64,000 bases of DNA from CAYSGX01 sp964518215 (lineage in GTDB: Bacteria; Bacteroidota; Bacteroidia; Chitinophagales; CAIOSU01): positions 1 through 64,000 of the forward strand of contig CAZFFP010000006.1 in assembly GCA_964518215.1 (NCBI GenBank), written 5' to 3'. Of the stretch, positions 44,603 through 53,303 are shown piece after piece. The stretch's first letter is position 1. Every line of letters starts with the position of its first letter. Under the pieces are notes generated by a model that was not told where the DNA came from, did no database searches, and saw nothing but the letters and a program-made list of their open reading frames with translations. A program made the position numbers and the translations under genes.

Positions 44603-44674
44603 GATTTTGTTTTTAGATATTCGATTAAACGACACGCTTTGCTTTCGATTTTCGACTGCGTTTTTTGTCGCATA

Positions 44675-45004
44675 TCATTTTTTTTGAGTTGTTTTTTTCA
44701 CGGCATACTCGAGTTCGGTCCAGGTGCTTTTAAGTTCTTCCAGAAATTTTTCACCGGCAGGTGTCAGTTGATAATACTTGCGCGGTGGACCGGAAGTTGA
44801 TTCTTTCCATTCGTAGCTCAGCAAGCCGCTGTTTTTCAGGCGTGTCAACAAGGGGTAGAGTGTTCCTTCCACTACAATGAGTTTGGCACCTTTCAGTTGT
44901 GCCAATATATCTGAGGCATAAGCTTCGCCCTGCGATATAATGGCAAGTATGCAAAACTCCAATATTCCTTTGCGCATCTGCACCTGTGTGTTTTCGAGAT
45001 TCAT
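44675..45004 (-). CDS. PadR family transcriptional regulator
   Basis: 109-residue winged-helix repressor. The PadR signature is visible: QMRKGILEFCILAIISQGEAYASDI (helices 1-2), EGTLYPLLTRLKNSGLLSYEW (recognition helix and wing) and GPPRKYYQLTPAGEKFL. It lies upstream of the PspC gene, the common Bacteroidota pair, in which PadR probably represses the operon, itself included. The ligand is unknown. A small secreted protein is encoded 100 bases upstream in the same direction. Confidence 0.93.
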   Translation of the reverse strand: MNLENTQVQMRKGILEFCILAIISQGEAYASDILAQLKGAKLIVVEGTLYPLLTRLKNSGLLSYEWKESTSGPPRKYYQLTPAGEKFLEELKSTWTELEYAVKKTTQKK

Positions 45005-45104
45005 TCGTATTTGTTTTTTTGAGCTTTCAGCTTTTAGCTGTCAGTCTTGAGAATTTGTCTGCAATGGCACTGAATAAGTTGATTTGTCTCAATTTAATCA
45101 GTCA

Positions 45105-45440
45105 TTAAAACAATTTAAGGCTGAGGGTCATTTTGAAAATTTGTCCGGCTGCTTCGTTGATAAAAAGAATGGTTCTGCCTTGTAATTGATGCTGCACATA
45201 TTTGACAAGTGCAGGTTCCTCGCTCCATACTCCTATGAGTTGAATTTCGCCCGAAGTGTTTATGAAAAATTTCAACTCCACATCGGCAGCCTTTTGAACA
45301 ATTGATTTAGGAAAATTTTCTTTCACCACTTTCTCAATTTCGGCTCTGATGATTTGTTTTTCCATCTCGAAAGAAGGGTTGCCTGCATACACGCCAACAC
45401 TCATCAGTATGGCGAGCATTAATGTAATCATGTGATTCAT
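45105..45440 (-). CDS. Small exported protein, function unknown
   Basis: 111 residues from the ATG at 45440, with a signal peptide (MNHMITLMLAILMSVGVYAG). The mature part is about 90 residues, mixed helix (EMEKQIIRAEIEKVVKENFP) and strand (VELKFFINTSGEIQLIGVWS ... LQGRTILFI). Its last 60 residues have the look of a TonB C-terminal-like fold, but the match is weak and there are no TonB features. It shares direction with padR and pspC and may belong to that operon. The frame extends ten codons further left, which I discount because the signal peptide fits best at 45440. Confidence 0.7.
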   Translation of the reverse strand: MNHMITLMLAILMSVGVYAGNPSFEMEKQIIRAEIEKVVKENFPKSIVQKAADVELKFFINTSGEIQLIGVWSEEPALVKYVQHQLQGRTILFINEAAGQIFKMTLSLKLF

Positions 45441-45850
45441 GTTTTTTATTTTTTTGGTTGAATTAATCATTCGGTTTCACAACTTCATTCTTTGTTTCTA
45501 TAAAAAGAAAGTTTACAGCAATGAATTTTAAAACCAAACTTTCAATGAGCAAATGGCTATTGACATGGCAAAGATATATACAAACCACACTACTATGCAT
45601 TACATAGTTCTAAATTATTGTTAAAAACTCCATAAAAAATTGATATTCAGCTGAATAAAATTTTATAAAAGTGTCTAGACTATGGTCTGAGTGATTTTCT
45701 GAAGGGCTATGATTGCCCGAATAGAAAGATTTTTGTATCAAAATTCATGACTCCTTCATTATTCATATTATATCGTTGAAAACTCCTTTCAACCTTATCC
45801 TTTTTAAGATGTTTTGTTTTTTATTTTTGAAACCAACCAAAACCAACATC
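45441..45850. other. Divergent intergenic region with a palindrome
   Basis: About 410 bases, AT-rich, between the small exported protein (minus) and the DUF3078 gene (plus). It contains the perfect inverted repeat ACTATG-N5-CATAGT at 45592-45608, a possible regulator site (perhaps for PadR; untested). No coding frame of note and no clear TAnnTTTG box was found. Confidence 0.4.
45592..45608. promoter_or_regulatory. Candidate operator palindrome ACTATG-CATTA-CATAGT
   Basis: Perfect 6-bp inverted repeat with a 5-base spacer, 151 bases upstream of the small exported protein gene that precedes padR. Its form is compatible with a dimeric repressor site, but it differs from the ATGT-N8-ACAT sites known for classical PadR. 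Confidence 0.25.
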
Positions 45851-46864
45851 ATGAAACTATTGAAAAAACTATGTGTCATCGCTGTTTGTATTTCAACCAC
45901 ATTAACTCTTTCTGCACAAGACAAGCCAGAAGAAATTAAAATCGGAAACCTGAATGATGCCCAAATGAAAAAATTTGGTTTTCGCGAACCATCCGACACA
46001 GTAAAGCCCTGGACAATAACGGGGAATATTAATGCCGGTTTTTCTCAGGTAGCATTGTTCAACTGGGCACCCGGTGGAGATAATGTTATTGGTATAAATG
46101 CCTTAGGTTTTCTGCGAGCAACTTACGATAAGAAAAAACTTAACTGGACATCTATTGTAGATGCCGGTTTCGGTATGCAAAAAATAGCCGATAACGATTT
46201 TCGTAAAAATGACGACCGCCTCGAACTCAATTCTCAACTGAGCTATAAAGCAACAAAGCACTGGTATTATTCTGTGATGATGAATTTCAGAAGTCAGTTT
46301 GGACCGGGCTATGAATATCCTACCGATTCTACCCGTGTGAAATTATCAAAATGGTTGAGTCCGAGTTTTCTTACAATTGGTATAGGCATGGATTACAAAC
46401 CTATGGAATGGTTCAATTTATTTCTTTCGCCCATTACCAGTAAAACAGTTTTTGTTTTAGACAATACTACTCTTGATGCCACACGCTACGGTATAGCCGA
46501 AGGTGAAATGGTATTTCAAAACATGGGGGCTTTCTTAAGTGCTCGCCTGAATAAAGAAGTGGTGAAAAATGTAACTGTAAACACGCAGTTGAATTTATTT
46601 TCCAACTATCTGCAAGACCCCCAGAACATTGATATTAACTGGCTCACTAGCATTAATTTGAAAGTGAACAAATTTCTTTCGGTGGCAATACTTACAGAGC
46701 TTGTGTATGACCACGATATTGATGTGCCGAAAACAAGAAAAGACGGGACTACTTATTTAGGCAAAGGCACACAGTTCAGAGAAGTGTTGAGCATTGGATT
46801 GGGCTATCAGTTTAATAATGAGAAAAGAGCCAAGAAAGATGTTCCTCCTACAGAAGCGCCATAA
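45851..46864 (+). CDS. DUF3078 exported protein (predicted outer-membrane beta-barrel)
   Basis: 337 residues from the ATG at 45851, with a signal peptide (LCVIAVCISTTLTLSAQ) and a DUF3078 domain: WTITGNINAGFSQVALFNWAPGGDNVIGI, then alternating amphipathic strands to a C-terminal aromatic-ended strand (VLSIGLGYQF). This is the pattern of a small outer-membrane barrel found across Bacteroidota; function unknown. An upstream frame to 45776 adds 25 unmatched residues and was not used. mscL follows after 80 bases. Confidence 0.87.
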   Translation: MKLLKKLCVIAVCISTTLTLSAQDKPEEIKIGNLNDAQMKKFGFREPSDTVKPWTITGNINAGFSQVALFNWAPGGDNVIGINALGFLRATYDKKKLNWTSIVDAGFGMQKIADNDFRKNDDRLELNSQLSYKATKHWYYSVMMNFRSQFGPGYEYPTDSTRVKLSKWLSPSFLTIGIGMDYKPMEWFNLFLSPITSKTVFVLDNTTLDATRYGIAEGEMVFQNMGAFLSARLNKEVVKNVTVNTQLNLFSNYLQDPQNIDINWLTSINLKVNKFLSVAILTELVYDHDIDVPKTRKDGTTYLGKGTQFREVLSIGLGYQFNNEKRAKKDVPPTEAP

Positions 46865-46944
46865 ACCAAAATTCTTTTTTTAATTAAAGAATCTCTAATT
46901 TTCGCTTATCATATTTTTTTAAAAAAACTAAAACTAAAAACATT

Positions 46945-47346
46945 ATGGGAATGCTCAAAGAATTTAAAGAATTTGCAATGCGCGGCAATGTCGTGGATAT
47001 GGCAGTCGGTATCATTATAGGTAGCGCTTTTGGAAAAATTGTTACATCATTTGTGAACGATGTTATTATGCCTCCGTTGGGACTAATAATTGGCGGTGTA
47101 GATTTTAAAGATTTGGAATACACGCTTAAAGATGCCGAAGGCGAAATAGCTGCCGTTACATTAAAGTATGGCATGTTTATTCAAAACATATTCGATTTCA
47201 TCATTATTGCTTTTGCCATTTTTTTGGCTATTCAGGGCATGAATAAACTTAAAAAGAAAGAAGAAGCCGCTCCGCCACCCCCGCCTCCCGGGCCTACCAA
47301 CGAAGAAAAATTACTTTCAGAAATCAGAGATTTGCTGAAGAAGTAG
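46945..47346 (+). CDS. mscL: Large-conductance mechanosensitive channel
   Basis: Membrane-tension-gated emergency valve against hypo-osmotic shock. 133 residues: the N-terminal amphipathic helix MGMLKEFKEFAMRGNVVDMA, TM1 with the gate-forming GIIIGSAFGKIVTSFVNDVI, the periplasmic loop, TM2 (MFIQNIFDFIIIAFAIFLAI), then a cytosolic helix. The linker before that helix holds a run of prolines (APPPPPPGP), a common variation. Normal start and size. Confidence 0.97.
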   Translation: MGMLKEFKEFAMRGNVVDMAVGIIIGSAFGKIVTSFVNDVIMPPLGLIIGGVDFKDLEYTLKDAEGEIAAVTLKYGMFIQNIFDFIIIAFAIFLAIQGMNKLKKKEEAAPPPPPPGPTNEEKLLSEIRDLLKK

Positions 47347-47485
47347 TGTAGTTGAGGGGATGTGGTTATAAAATTATAAGGTTATAAAGACGAAAGGATG
47401 AGGTTGAATTTTCAACTTTGAATTTTGAATTTTCAGTTTTGCTATGGTGTTTGAAAATTTTATTTCACATCAAAATTTTACTGCT

Positions 47486-48238
47486 ATGAAATCAAGTAAA
47501 TTATTTTTTGCAATCGCCATGATAATGACCATTGCAATCGCGGGATGTAAAAAAGACGAAAAAACCGCAAGAGTAAATTTCAGACTCACCGATGCCCCTG
47601 CCAATTATGATGCGGTGTATGTAGATGTGCAAGGCATTGAAGTGCAGACTGCTGCAGGAGGATGGGTTACGCTCAATTCAAATTTGGGTGTGATTGACCT
47701 GCTCGAACTTTCCAACGGAAAAGACACGTTGATTACAGGTGGAGATTTTCCTGCCGGTCGTGTAAATCAGGTGCGCCTGATGCTGGGCGCCAACAATTCC
47801 ATTGTGGTGAACGGAGTTACGCACAACTTAGAAACACCGAGCGCACAAAAATCGGGTTTAAAACTCAACCTCATGAAAGAGCTTGAAGCCGCAGTTACCT
47901 ATGAATGGACCATTGACTTTGATGCCCACATGTCGGTAGTTGCTACCGGAAGCGGAAACTACATTTTGAAACCCGTTCTGAGAATGGTTACTGATGGCAT
48001 TGACGGAGTTATTTCCGGCACATTGTTACCTCCAATTGCCGCATCTGTATGTGCAGTAACTGCTACAGACACCTTCTGCACCAACAGCAATATTGCCGGA
48101 CAGTTTGCCATACAAGGCGTGCCTCCGGGAAATTATGATTTGCTCATTACACCCCCATTGCCCTTAAGCGTTACGGTAGTAAATAACGTAAGCGTAACTG
48201 CCGGACAAAACACGAATGTTGGCGTAGTGAATTTGTAA
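47486..48238 (+). CDS. DUF4382 lipoprotein with carboxypeptidase-regulatory-like tail
   Basis: 250 residues from the ATG at 47486; the frame is open 14 codons further left, but the lipoprotein signal fits best here. Lipobox IAGC puts the lipidated residue at Cys21. The DUF4382 domain (VNFRLTDAPANYDAVYVDVQGIEV ... VRLMLGANNSIVVNGVTH) fills residues 30-175. The tail (DGVISGTLLPP ... GQFAIQGVPPGNYDLLI) is a carboxypeptidase-regulatory-like beta-sandwich. Probably facing the periplasm or the surface; function unknown. A strong terminator follows. Confidence 0.87.
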   Translation: MKSSKLFFAIAMIMTIAIAGCKKDEKTARVNFRLTDAPANYDAVYVDVQGIEVQTAAGGWVTLNSNLGVIDLLELSNGKDTLITGGDFPAGRVNQVRLMLGANNSIVVNGVTHNLETPSAQKSGLKLNLMKELEAAVTYEWTIDFDAHMSVVATGSGNYILKPVLRMVTDGIDGVISGTLLPPIAASVCAVTATDTFCTNSNIAGQFAIQGVPPGNYDLLITPPLPLSVTVVNNVSVTAGQNTNVGVVNL

Positions 48239-48263
48239 ACTAATGCTGAAAAGTTCCTAACCG

Positions 48264-48302
48264 AATCTTCCCGTAATTCATTTTGCGGGAAGATTTTTTT
48301 TT
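48264..48302 (+). terminator. Strong Rho-independent terminator after the DUF4382 gene
   Basis: AATCTTCCCG (48264-48273) pairs perfectly with CGGGAAGATT (48286-48295) and is followed by an unbroken run of T. Confidence 0.9.
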
Positions 48303-48451
48303 GTCATTGCTTCCTGTTTTTGTAAATACTTGATGGTATGAATATTCTTTGAAATTGAAATTTGCAAGGACATTTTATTGAATGAAATGAACGAGATTAA
48401 ATCTGTTTGGTTATTTTTATGTCCTCCTAAAAACCAATAGGATATACAACC

Positions 48452-51400
48452 ATGAAAAAACTGCAACTGCTTGCCCTCACTTTTTTTCTTTTCTTTTTTT
48501 CGAAAACTTTTTCTCAAATCATCATCAATCAGGCAGACATGCCTGCTGTGGGGAATGTTATTCAATCTGCTACCGATACACTCACGCCCGGGTTGACAGT
48601 AGGCAATGCCGGAGCTAATCAAGTATGGGATTTCAGCAGTCTGACACCCGACAGAATTAATACCGACAATATTGTTAATCCGAATACCACTCCTGCTGCG
48701 GGAAGTTTTCCAACCGCGAATCGGGCAACTACTCGCAACTTTTTGGACTATAATTATTTCCGTGTTACCGCACAACGTTATGAACAACAAGGCGCTGTTG
48801 GTGATTTGTTGGGTTTGGGTTTTTCGTCAACTGTTGTATATAATCCCGTAAACGAACTATATCGTTTTCCTACGCAGTTTGGAGGCAACTTCAACTCCAA
48901 TTACGGGTTTCAGGTTTTAACTCCTTTTTCAGATTTACCCCCAGATATACAGCAGGAAATTAACAGTCAGTTGCCTACAGGTGTTACTATTTCGAGGTTA
49001 AGAACCACTTTCACTTCAAATTTTAACGACCAGATTGACGGATGGGGCACCACAATAACTCCTATTTGCAGCTATAAATCATTGCGACAAGTCAGAGTTG
49101 AGAATATTACTTTTCTTGTTGAAGCTGAAGCATTTTTAGGATTAATTCCTTTAGGCTGGCAAGAGGTGATTAATGAAAGCACCACAAGCACCTCTTACAA
49201 TTGGCTGGCTAAAGAAACCAAATTGCCTTTGGTTTCTGTAACTTTCAACGCTCAGGGAGATGTCAATACTGCAACTTACAGTTTAATACCCCCAGCGCTT
49301 GATGCCGATTTTACAGCCAGTGCCACCAATGTTTGTGTTGGTGGTTCCTTAGACTTTTCAGATGCTACTTATGGTTGTCCCACATCATGGTCGTGGTCGT
49401 TTCCCGGAGGAACACCTTCAACTTCTACGGATGAAAATCCTACAGGAATAGTTTATAATGCTCCCGGAACATATGCTGTTTCGCTTACCGTTACACGCGG
49501 AAGCGAAAACAATACGGAAACCAAAAACATGTATATCACCGTAAATGCGTTACCGGTTGCCACAGCATTAAATGATACTATTTGCCTCAATGAACCAGGT
49601 TCGTTGGTTGCCGGTGGCGGAACATCGTTCTTATGGAGTTCGGGCGAAACAACCGCCACACTGAATGTAAGTCCTGCTACAACCACGAATTATACGGTAA
49701 CCGTAACCGATGCGAATAACTGTAGCGATGTAGCTTCAGCTACTCTTGTTGTAAATCCGCTTCCGGTTGCAGATGCCGGTGTGAATGATACTATTTGTCC
49801 GGGAGAAACAGGATTACTCACTGCAACAGGAGGAATTTCTTACTTGTGGAATACCGGTAGCACTAGTGCCTCGTTGAGTGCTGCTCCTCCGGTAACTACC
49901 GAATATATTGTTGCCGTAACCGATATTAATGGTTGCACAAATAGAGATACGGCTGCGATTGTTGTGAAACCGATTCCGGTTATGAGTGCCGGACCTAACG
50001 ATACCATTTGCCGCAATCAAACCGCCACACTAACGGGCAGCGGAACAGGCGATTATTTATGGAGCAATGGTGAAACCACTGCTCAAATCAATATAAGTCC
50101 TGCTGCAAATACTACTTACACATTAACGGTAACAGGAGCTAACGGATGTAGTGCGGCTGCATCTGCTTCAGTAGTTGTAAATCAACTTCCGGCAAAAACT
50201 TTAAACAGCATAACTATTTGCCCGGGCAGCACTACAGTTTTGGATGCAGGAAATCCGGGTGCCGGATATGTGTGGTCAACAGGAGCCACTACCCGAACTA
50301 TCAGTGTTGATGCTACCGGGGATTACAGCGTTACCATTACCGATGCCAAAGGATGCGTGAATGCCGATACCGCCACAGTTACCGTAAGCACAAATTTGAC
50401 TGTGATATTAAATGATTACGAATTTTGTGATGGAGACAGCGTAGTGCTCGATGCAGGTAATCCCGGTTCTGATTTTGAGTGGTCAACCGGAAGCACTGCA
50501 CAGGCAATTACGGTTTTCACCACCGGTGTGTATGAAGTTACTGTAACAGATGCCATTGGATGCGAAGGACAAAATTCGAGCAACATTACTGTTTTTGATT
50601 TGCCCATAGTTGACGCAGGCGATAACGATACTATTTGTTTTGGCGAAACAGGATTTCTCGAAGGCTCGGGTTCAACGGGAGATTATTTGTGGACGGTTAC
50701 AGGAGAAACTTTACTATCTACTTCCCATGCTCCTACATCAACTACAGTGTATTATCTATTTATAACCGATTTGAATAATTGTATGGCTTCAGATTCTGCA
50801 TACATAGTGGTGAATCCATTGCCCATAGTTGATGCGGGCAGTAATGATACTATTTGTTTTGGCGAAACCGGTTCCTTGCTTGCCTCGGGCACCGGAGATT
50901 TTCTCTGGAATACAGGCGAAACAACTGCAGATATTTCTGATAACCCATCTGTTACTACGCCCTATACGGTGATGGTTACCGATGTGAACGGATGCACTGC
51001 TTCTGATATTACAAATATTGTTGTGAACCAACTTCCGATAGTGAGCGCAGGGGGCAATAAAGGTATCTGCGATGGAGATTCAGTTACGCTTACTGCAACC
51101 GGTGGTGTTGACTATTTGTGGAACACGGGCGATATTACTGCTTCCATTACTATTGCTCCCGATACTTTTTCGGTATATAGTGTTTTAGTAACCGACATTA
51201 ACGGCTGTGTTAATGAAGACAGTGCAGGCATTACGGTATATCCCAATCCGGTGGTTGTCATTGTCGGGCTTGACAGTGCTTATTGCCCTAATGCAGACGA
51301 TGTGATTTTAAGCGGAACACCAAGTGGTGGAGTTTTCTCCGGCAGTGGCGTGTTGAGCGGTTTGTTCAGTCCTTCACAAATGCCTGTAGGAATATTTGAT

Positions 51401-52195
51401 GTAATTTATACTTATACCGACAGCAACAATTGCACATCCATTGATTCGCAATTAATCGAAGTGTTTTCCGAAACGAATGTCATTCTCTCAGGAATTAATA
51501 ACGCATATTGCGAAGAAGATACACTCATTGCGCTTTTGCTTACTCCCTCCGGTGGTGTGGCAAGCGGACCCGGTGTGAGTGGCAACACCTTTAATCCTGA
51601 ATCGGCAGGTGCAGGCGGACCTTACACGCTCAGCTATACTTTTACCGATAGCAACGGCTGTGTTTATGTTGCAGAAAGAGATGTAACTGTAAATGCTGTG
51701 CCCGAAATTGATTTCAGCGGAATAGATGATGTTTATTGTTCCGATGGCTCACCTGTTTTACTTAATGGAATTCCTTCGGGAGGCACTTTTAGCGGAACCG
51801 CAATCACCAATAATACTTTCGACCCGGAACTGGCAGGCACGGGCATTTATGTCTTTACTTATGCTGTAACTTCTGTGGCTGGTTGCAGCAATACCGATTC
51901 GATAACTGTATTGGTAGAAGTTTGCGGTGGCATTCGTGGGTTTTCCGAACTTGAAAATGTTCGTGTTTATCCGAATCCGGTTTCTAATGAGTTGTTTGTT
52001 GAATGCCTTTCGCTTAGCAACAATGCAGACGTAAGTATTGCACTTTTTGATATTTCAGGCAGGCAAATAGAAACCCTTTTAAATCAGCCCATAGCTAAAT
52101 TTGATGTCAGCAATATTCAGTCGGGTGTATATTTTGTCAGGGTGCTGACAGAAGGAAAAATTGCCGTTAAGAAAGTGGTGGTGCAGAAATTCTAG
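48452..52195 (+). CDS. Giant secreted protein with PKD and tandem Ig-like repeats, T9SS sorting domain
   Basis: 1247 residues. Signal peptide 1-21 (ending KTFSQ). An N-terminal domain of about 260 residues, with no catalytic motif that I recognise, is followed by a PKD domain (TSWSWSFPGGTPSTSTDENP) and about eight to ten tandem modules of 70-80 residues built on VDAGSNDTICFGETGSLLAS, YLWNTGETTA, VTDVNGC. Further modules of the form DDVYCSDGSPVLLNGIPSGG follow, and a type A T9SS domain (RVYPNPVSNELFVECLSL ... IQSGVYFVRVL) ends it. Likely an elongated surface or matrix protein. The repeats are similar enough at DNA level that copy number could vary. Confidence 0.87.
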   Translation: MKKLQLLALTFFLFFFSKTFSQIIINQADMPAVGNVIQSATDTLTPGLTVGNAGANQVWDFSSLTPDRINTDNIVNPNTTPAAGSFPTANRATTRNFLDYNYFRVTAQRYEQQGAVGDLLGLGFSSTVVYNPVNELYRFPTQFGGNFNSNYGFQVLTPFSDLPPDIQQEINSQLPTGVTISRLRTTFTSNFNDQIDGWGTTITPICSYKSLRQVRVENITFLVEAEAFLGLIPLGWQEVINESTTSTSYNWLAKETKLPLVSVTFNAQGDVNTATYSLIPPALDADFTASATNVCVGGSLDFSDATYGCPTSWSWSFPGGTPSTSTDENPTGIVYNAPGTYAVSLTVTRGSENNTETKNMYITVNALPVATALNDTICLNEPGSLVAGGGTSFLWSSGETTATLNVSPATTTNYTVTVTDANNCSDVASATLVVNPLPVADAGVNDTICPGETGLLTATGGISYLWNTGSTSASLSAAPPVTTEYIVAVTDINGCTNRDTAAIVVKPIPVMSAGPNDTICRNQTATLTGSGTGDYLWSNGETTAQINISPAANTTYTLTVTGANGCSAAASASVVVNQLPAKTLNSITICPGSTTVLDAGNPGAGYVWSTGATTRTISVDATGDYSVTITDAKGCVNADTATVTVSTNLTVILNDYEFCDGDSVVLDAGNPGSDFEWSTGSTAQAITVFTTGVYEVTVTDAIGCEGQNSSNITVFDLPIVDAGDNDTICFGETGFLEGSGSTGDYLWTVTGETLLSTSHAPTSTTVYYLFITDLNNCMASDSAYIVVNPLPIVDAGSNDTICFGETGSLLASGTGDFLWNTGETTADISDNPSVTTPYTVMVTDVNGCTASDITNIVVNQLPIVSAGGNKGICDGDSVTLTATGGVDYLWNTGDITASITIAPDTFSVYSVLVTDINGCVNEDSAGITVYPNPVVVIVGLDSAYCPNADDVILSGTPSGGVFSGSGVLSGLFSPSQMPVGIFDVIYTYTDSNNCTSIDSQLIEVFSETNVILSGINNAYCEEDTLIALLLTPSGGVASGPGVSGNTFNPESAGAGGPYTLSYTFTDSNGCVYVAERDVTVNAVPEIDFSGIDDVYCSDGSPVLLNGIPSGGTFSGTAITNNTFDPELAGTGIYVFTYAVTSVAGCSNTDSITVLVEVCGGIRGFSELENVRVYPNPVSNELFVECLSLSNNADVSIALFDISGRQIETLLNQPIAKFDVSNIQSGVYFVRVLTEGKIAVKKVVVQKF

Positions 52196-52235
52196 CAATA
52201 GTATTTTTCAAATTCAATCTTTACGATAAACAAAA

Positions 52236-52270
52236 GAGGCTGACTCATAACATCGCTTGAGTTCAGCCTC
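52236..52270. terminator. Bidirectional terminator between converging genes
   Basis: GAGGCTGA+CTCA pairs with TGAG+TCAGCCTC (one bulged T). On the plus strand it is followed by CTTTTATAG, on the minus strand by CTTTTGTTTA. The right arm includes the stop codon of the minus-strand esterase gene. Confidence 0.65.
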
Positions 52271-53210
52271 CTTTTATAGAAGTTGCTTCGGTTTTAATTA
52301 TTTCTTGAATAAAACTTTTAATGTCGTAATAAGCCTTCAGGGCATTTTTGTCTGCGCGCGGCAAATTGAAAAATCCATGAATCAGTTGAGGATATTCATA
52401 GTAAACTACATGATTATTATACTCTTTCAATTGGTGATAATATTTTTTTCCATCGTCTATCAATGGGTCAAATTCGGCAGTTAGAATAAGTGCGGGAGCC
52501 ATGTTTGAAAAATCGGTTTCATAACAAGGTGACACTTTGGGATGGCATTGGTCTTCCACGCGAGGGGTGTATTGTTTCTGAAACCAAAACATGGTTTCTT
52601 TGGTGAGCATGTATCCTTCTCCGTTGCGGTCAATAGAAGGATTGTTGAGTTTGCCGTCAATCCACGGATACACCATGATTTGCGCCAACAACGGAATATT
52701 ATTTTGTTTGCAGTAATGTGCCATACATGCAGCCAGATTGCCACCCGCGCTGTCGCCCGCTACTATAAGTTTATCTGCATTGCCTCCCAAGTCGGCAATG
52801 TTTTCGCGCACCCAATGAATGGCAGTATAACCGTCTTCGTGCGCGGCAGGAAAAGAAAATTCAGGAGCTAAGCGGTAATCTACCGAAACCACTATGCAGT
52901 GATTCATGGCGCACAATCGCCTACACACATAATCGTGCGAATTCAATCCATACAACACAAAACCTCCTCCGTGAAAATAGAGTATCACCGGCTGATTTTT
53001 TTCTTCGGAATTATTATAAATACGAATAGGCAGCTCACCGGCTTTAGTATCGGTGATGCGTGCAATATTTATTTTTTTATCGAACAAAACAGAGCCTAAT
53101 TGCGCAGCTTTTTCGGCTTCCTTTCGCATGGCTTTAATGTTGGGGCGAACAGGGTCTAAAGGTTTTTTTAGTTTGGCAAAAAGCAAAACAGTTTTAATTT
53201 TCCAGTTCAT
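52263..53210 (-). CDS. Alpha/beta-hydrolase, hormone-sensitive-lipase type esterase
   Basis: 315-residue cytosolic carboxylesterase of the HSL (type IV) family. The oxyanion motif is HGGGFVLYG, the nucleophile elbow GDSAGGN near residue 150, the acid region AEFDPLIDDG and the catalytic His in LIHGFFNL, all in order. No signal peptide. Acts on short acyl esters in known relatives; the natural substrate is unknown. It is divergent from the GT117 gene (93 bases between starts). Confidence 0.9.
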   Translation of the reverse strand: MNWKIKTVLLFAKLKKPLDPVRPNIKAMRKEAEKAAQLGSVLFDKKINIARITDTKAGELPIRIYNNSEEKNQPVILYFHGGGFVLYGLNSHDYVCRRLCAMNHCIVVSVDYRLAPEFSFPAAHEDGYTAIHWVRENIADLGGNADKLIVAGDSAGGNLAACMAHYCKQNNIPLLAQIMVYPWIDGKLNNPSIDRNGEGYMLTKETMFWFQKQYTPRVEDQCHPKVSPCYETDFSNMAPALILTAEFDPLIDDGKKYYHQLKEYNNHVVYYEYPQLIHGFFNLPRADKNALKAYYDIKSFIQEIIKTEATSIKGG

Positions 53211-53303
53211 GGTTCTTTGTTATTGATTATTTTATGCAAGATATAATCAAAGGTTGGATATTTGCTGTGGTTTAATATGCCGTTTTTTAATTCGTAACAA
53301 AAA

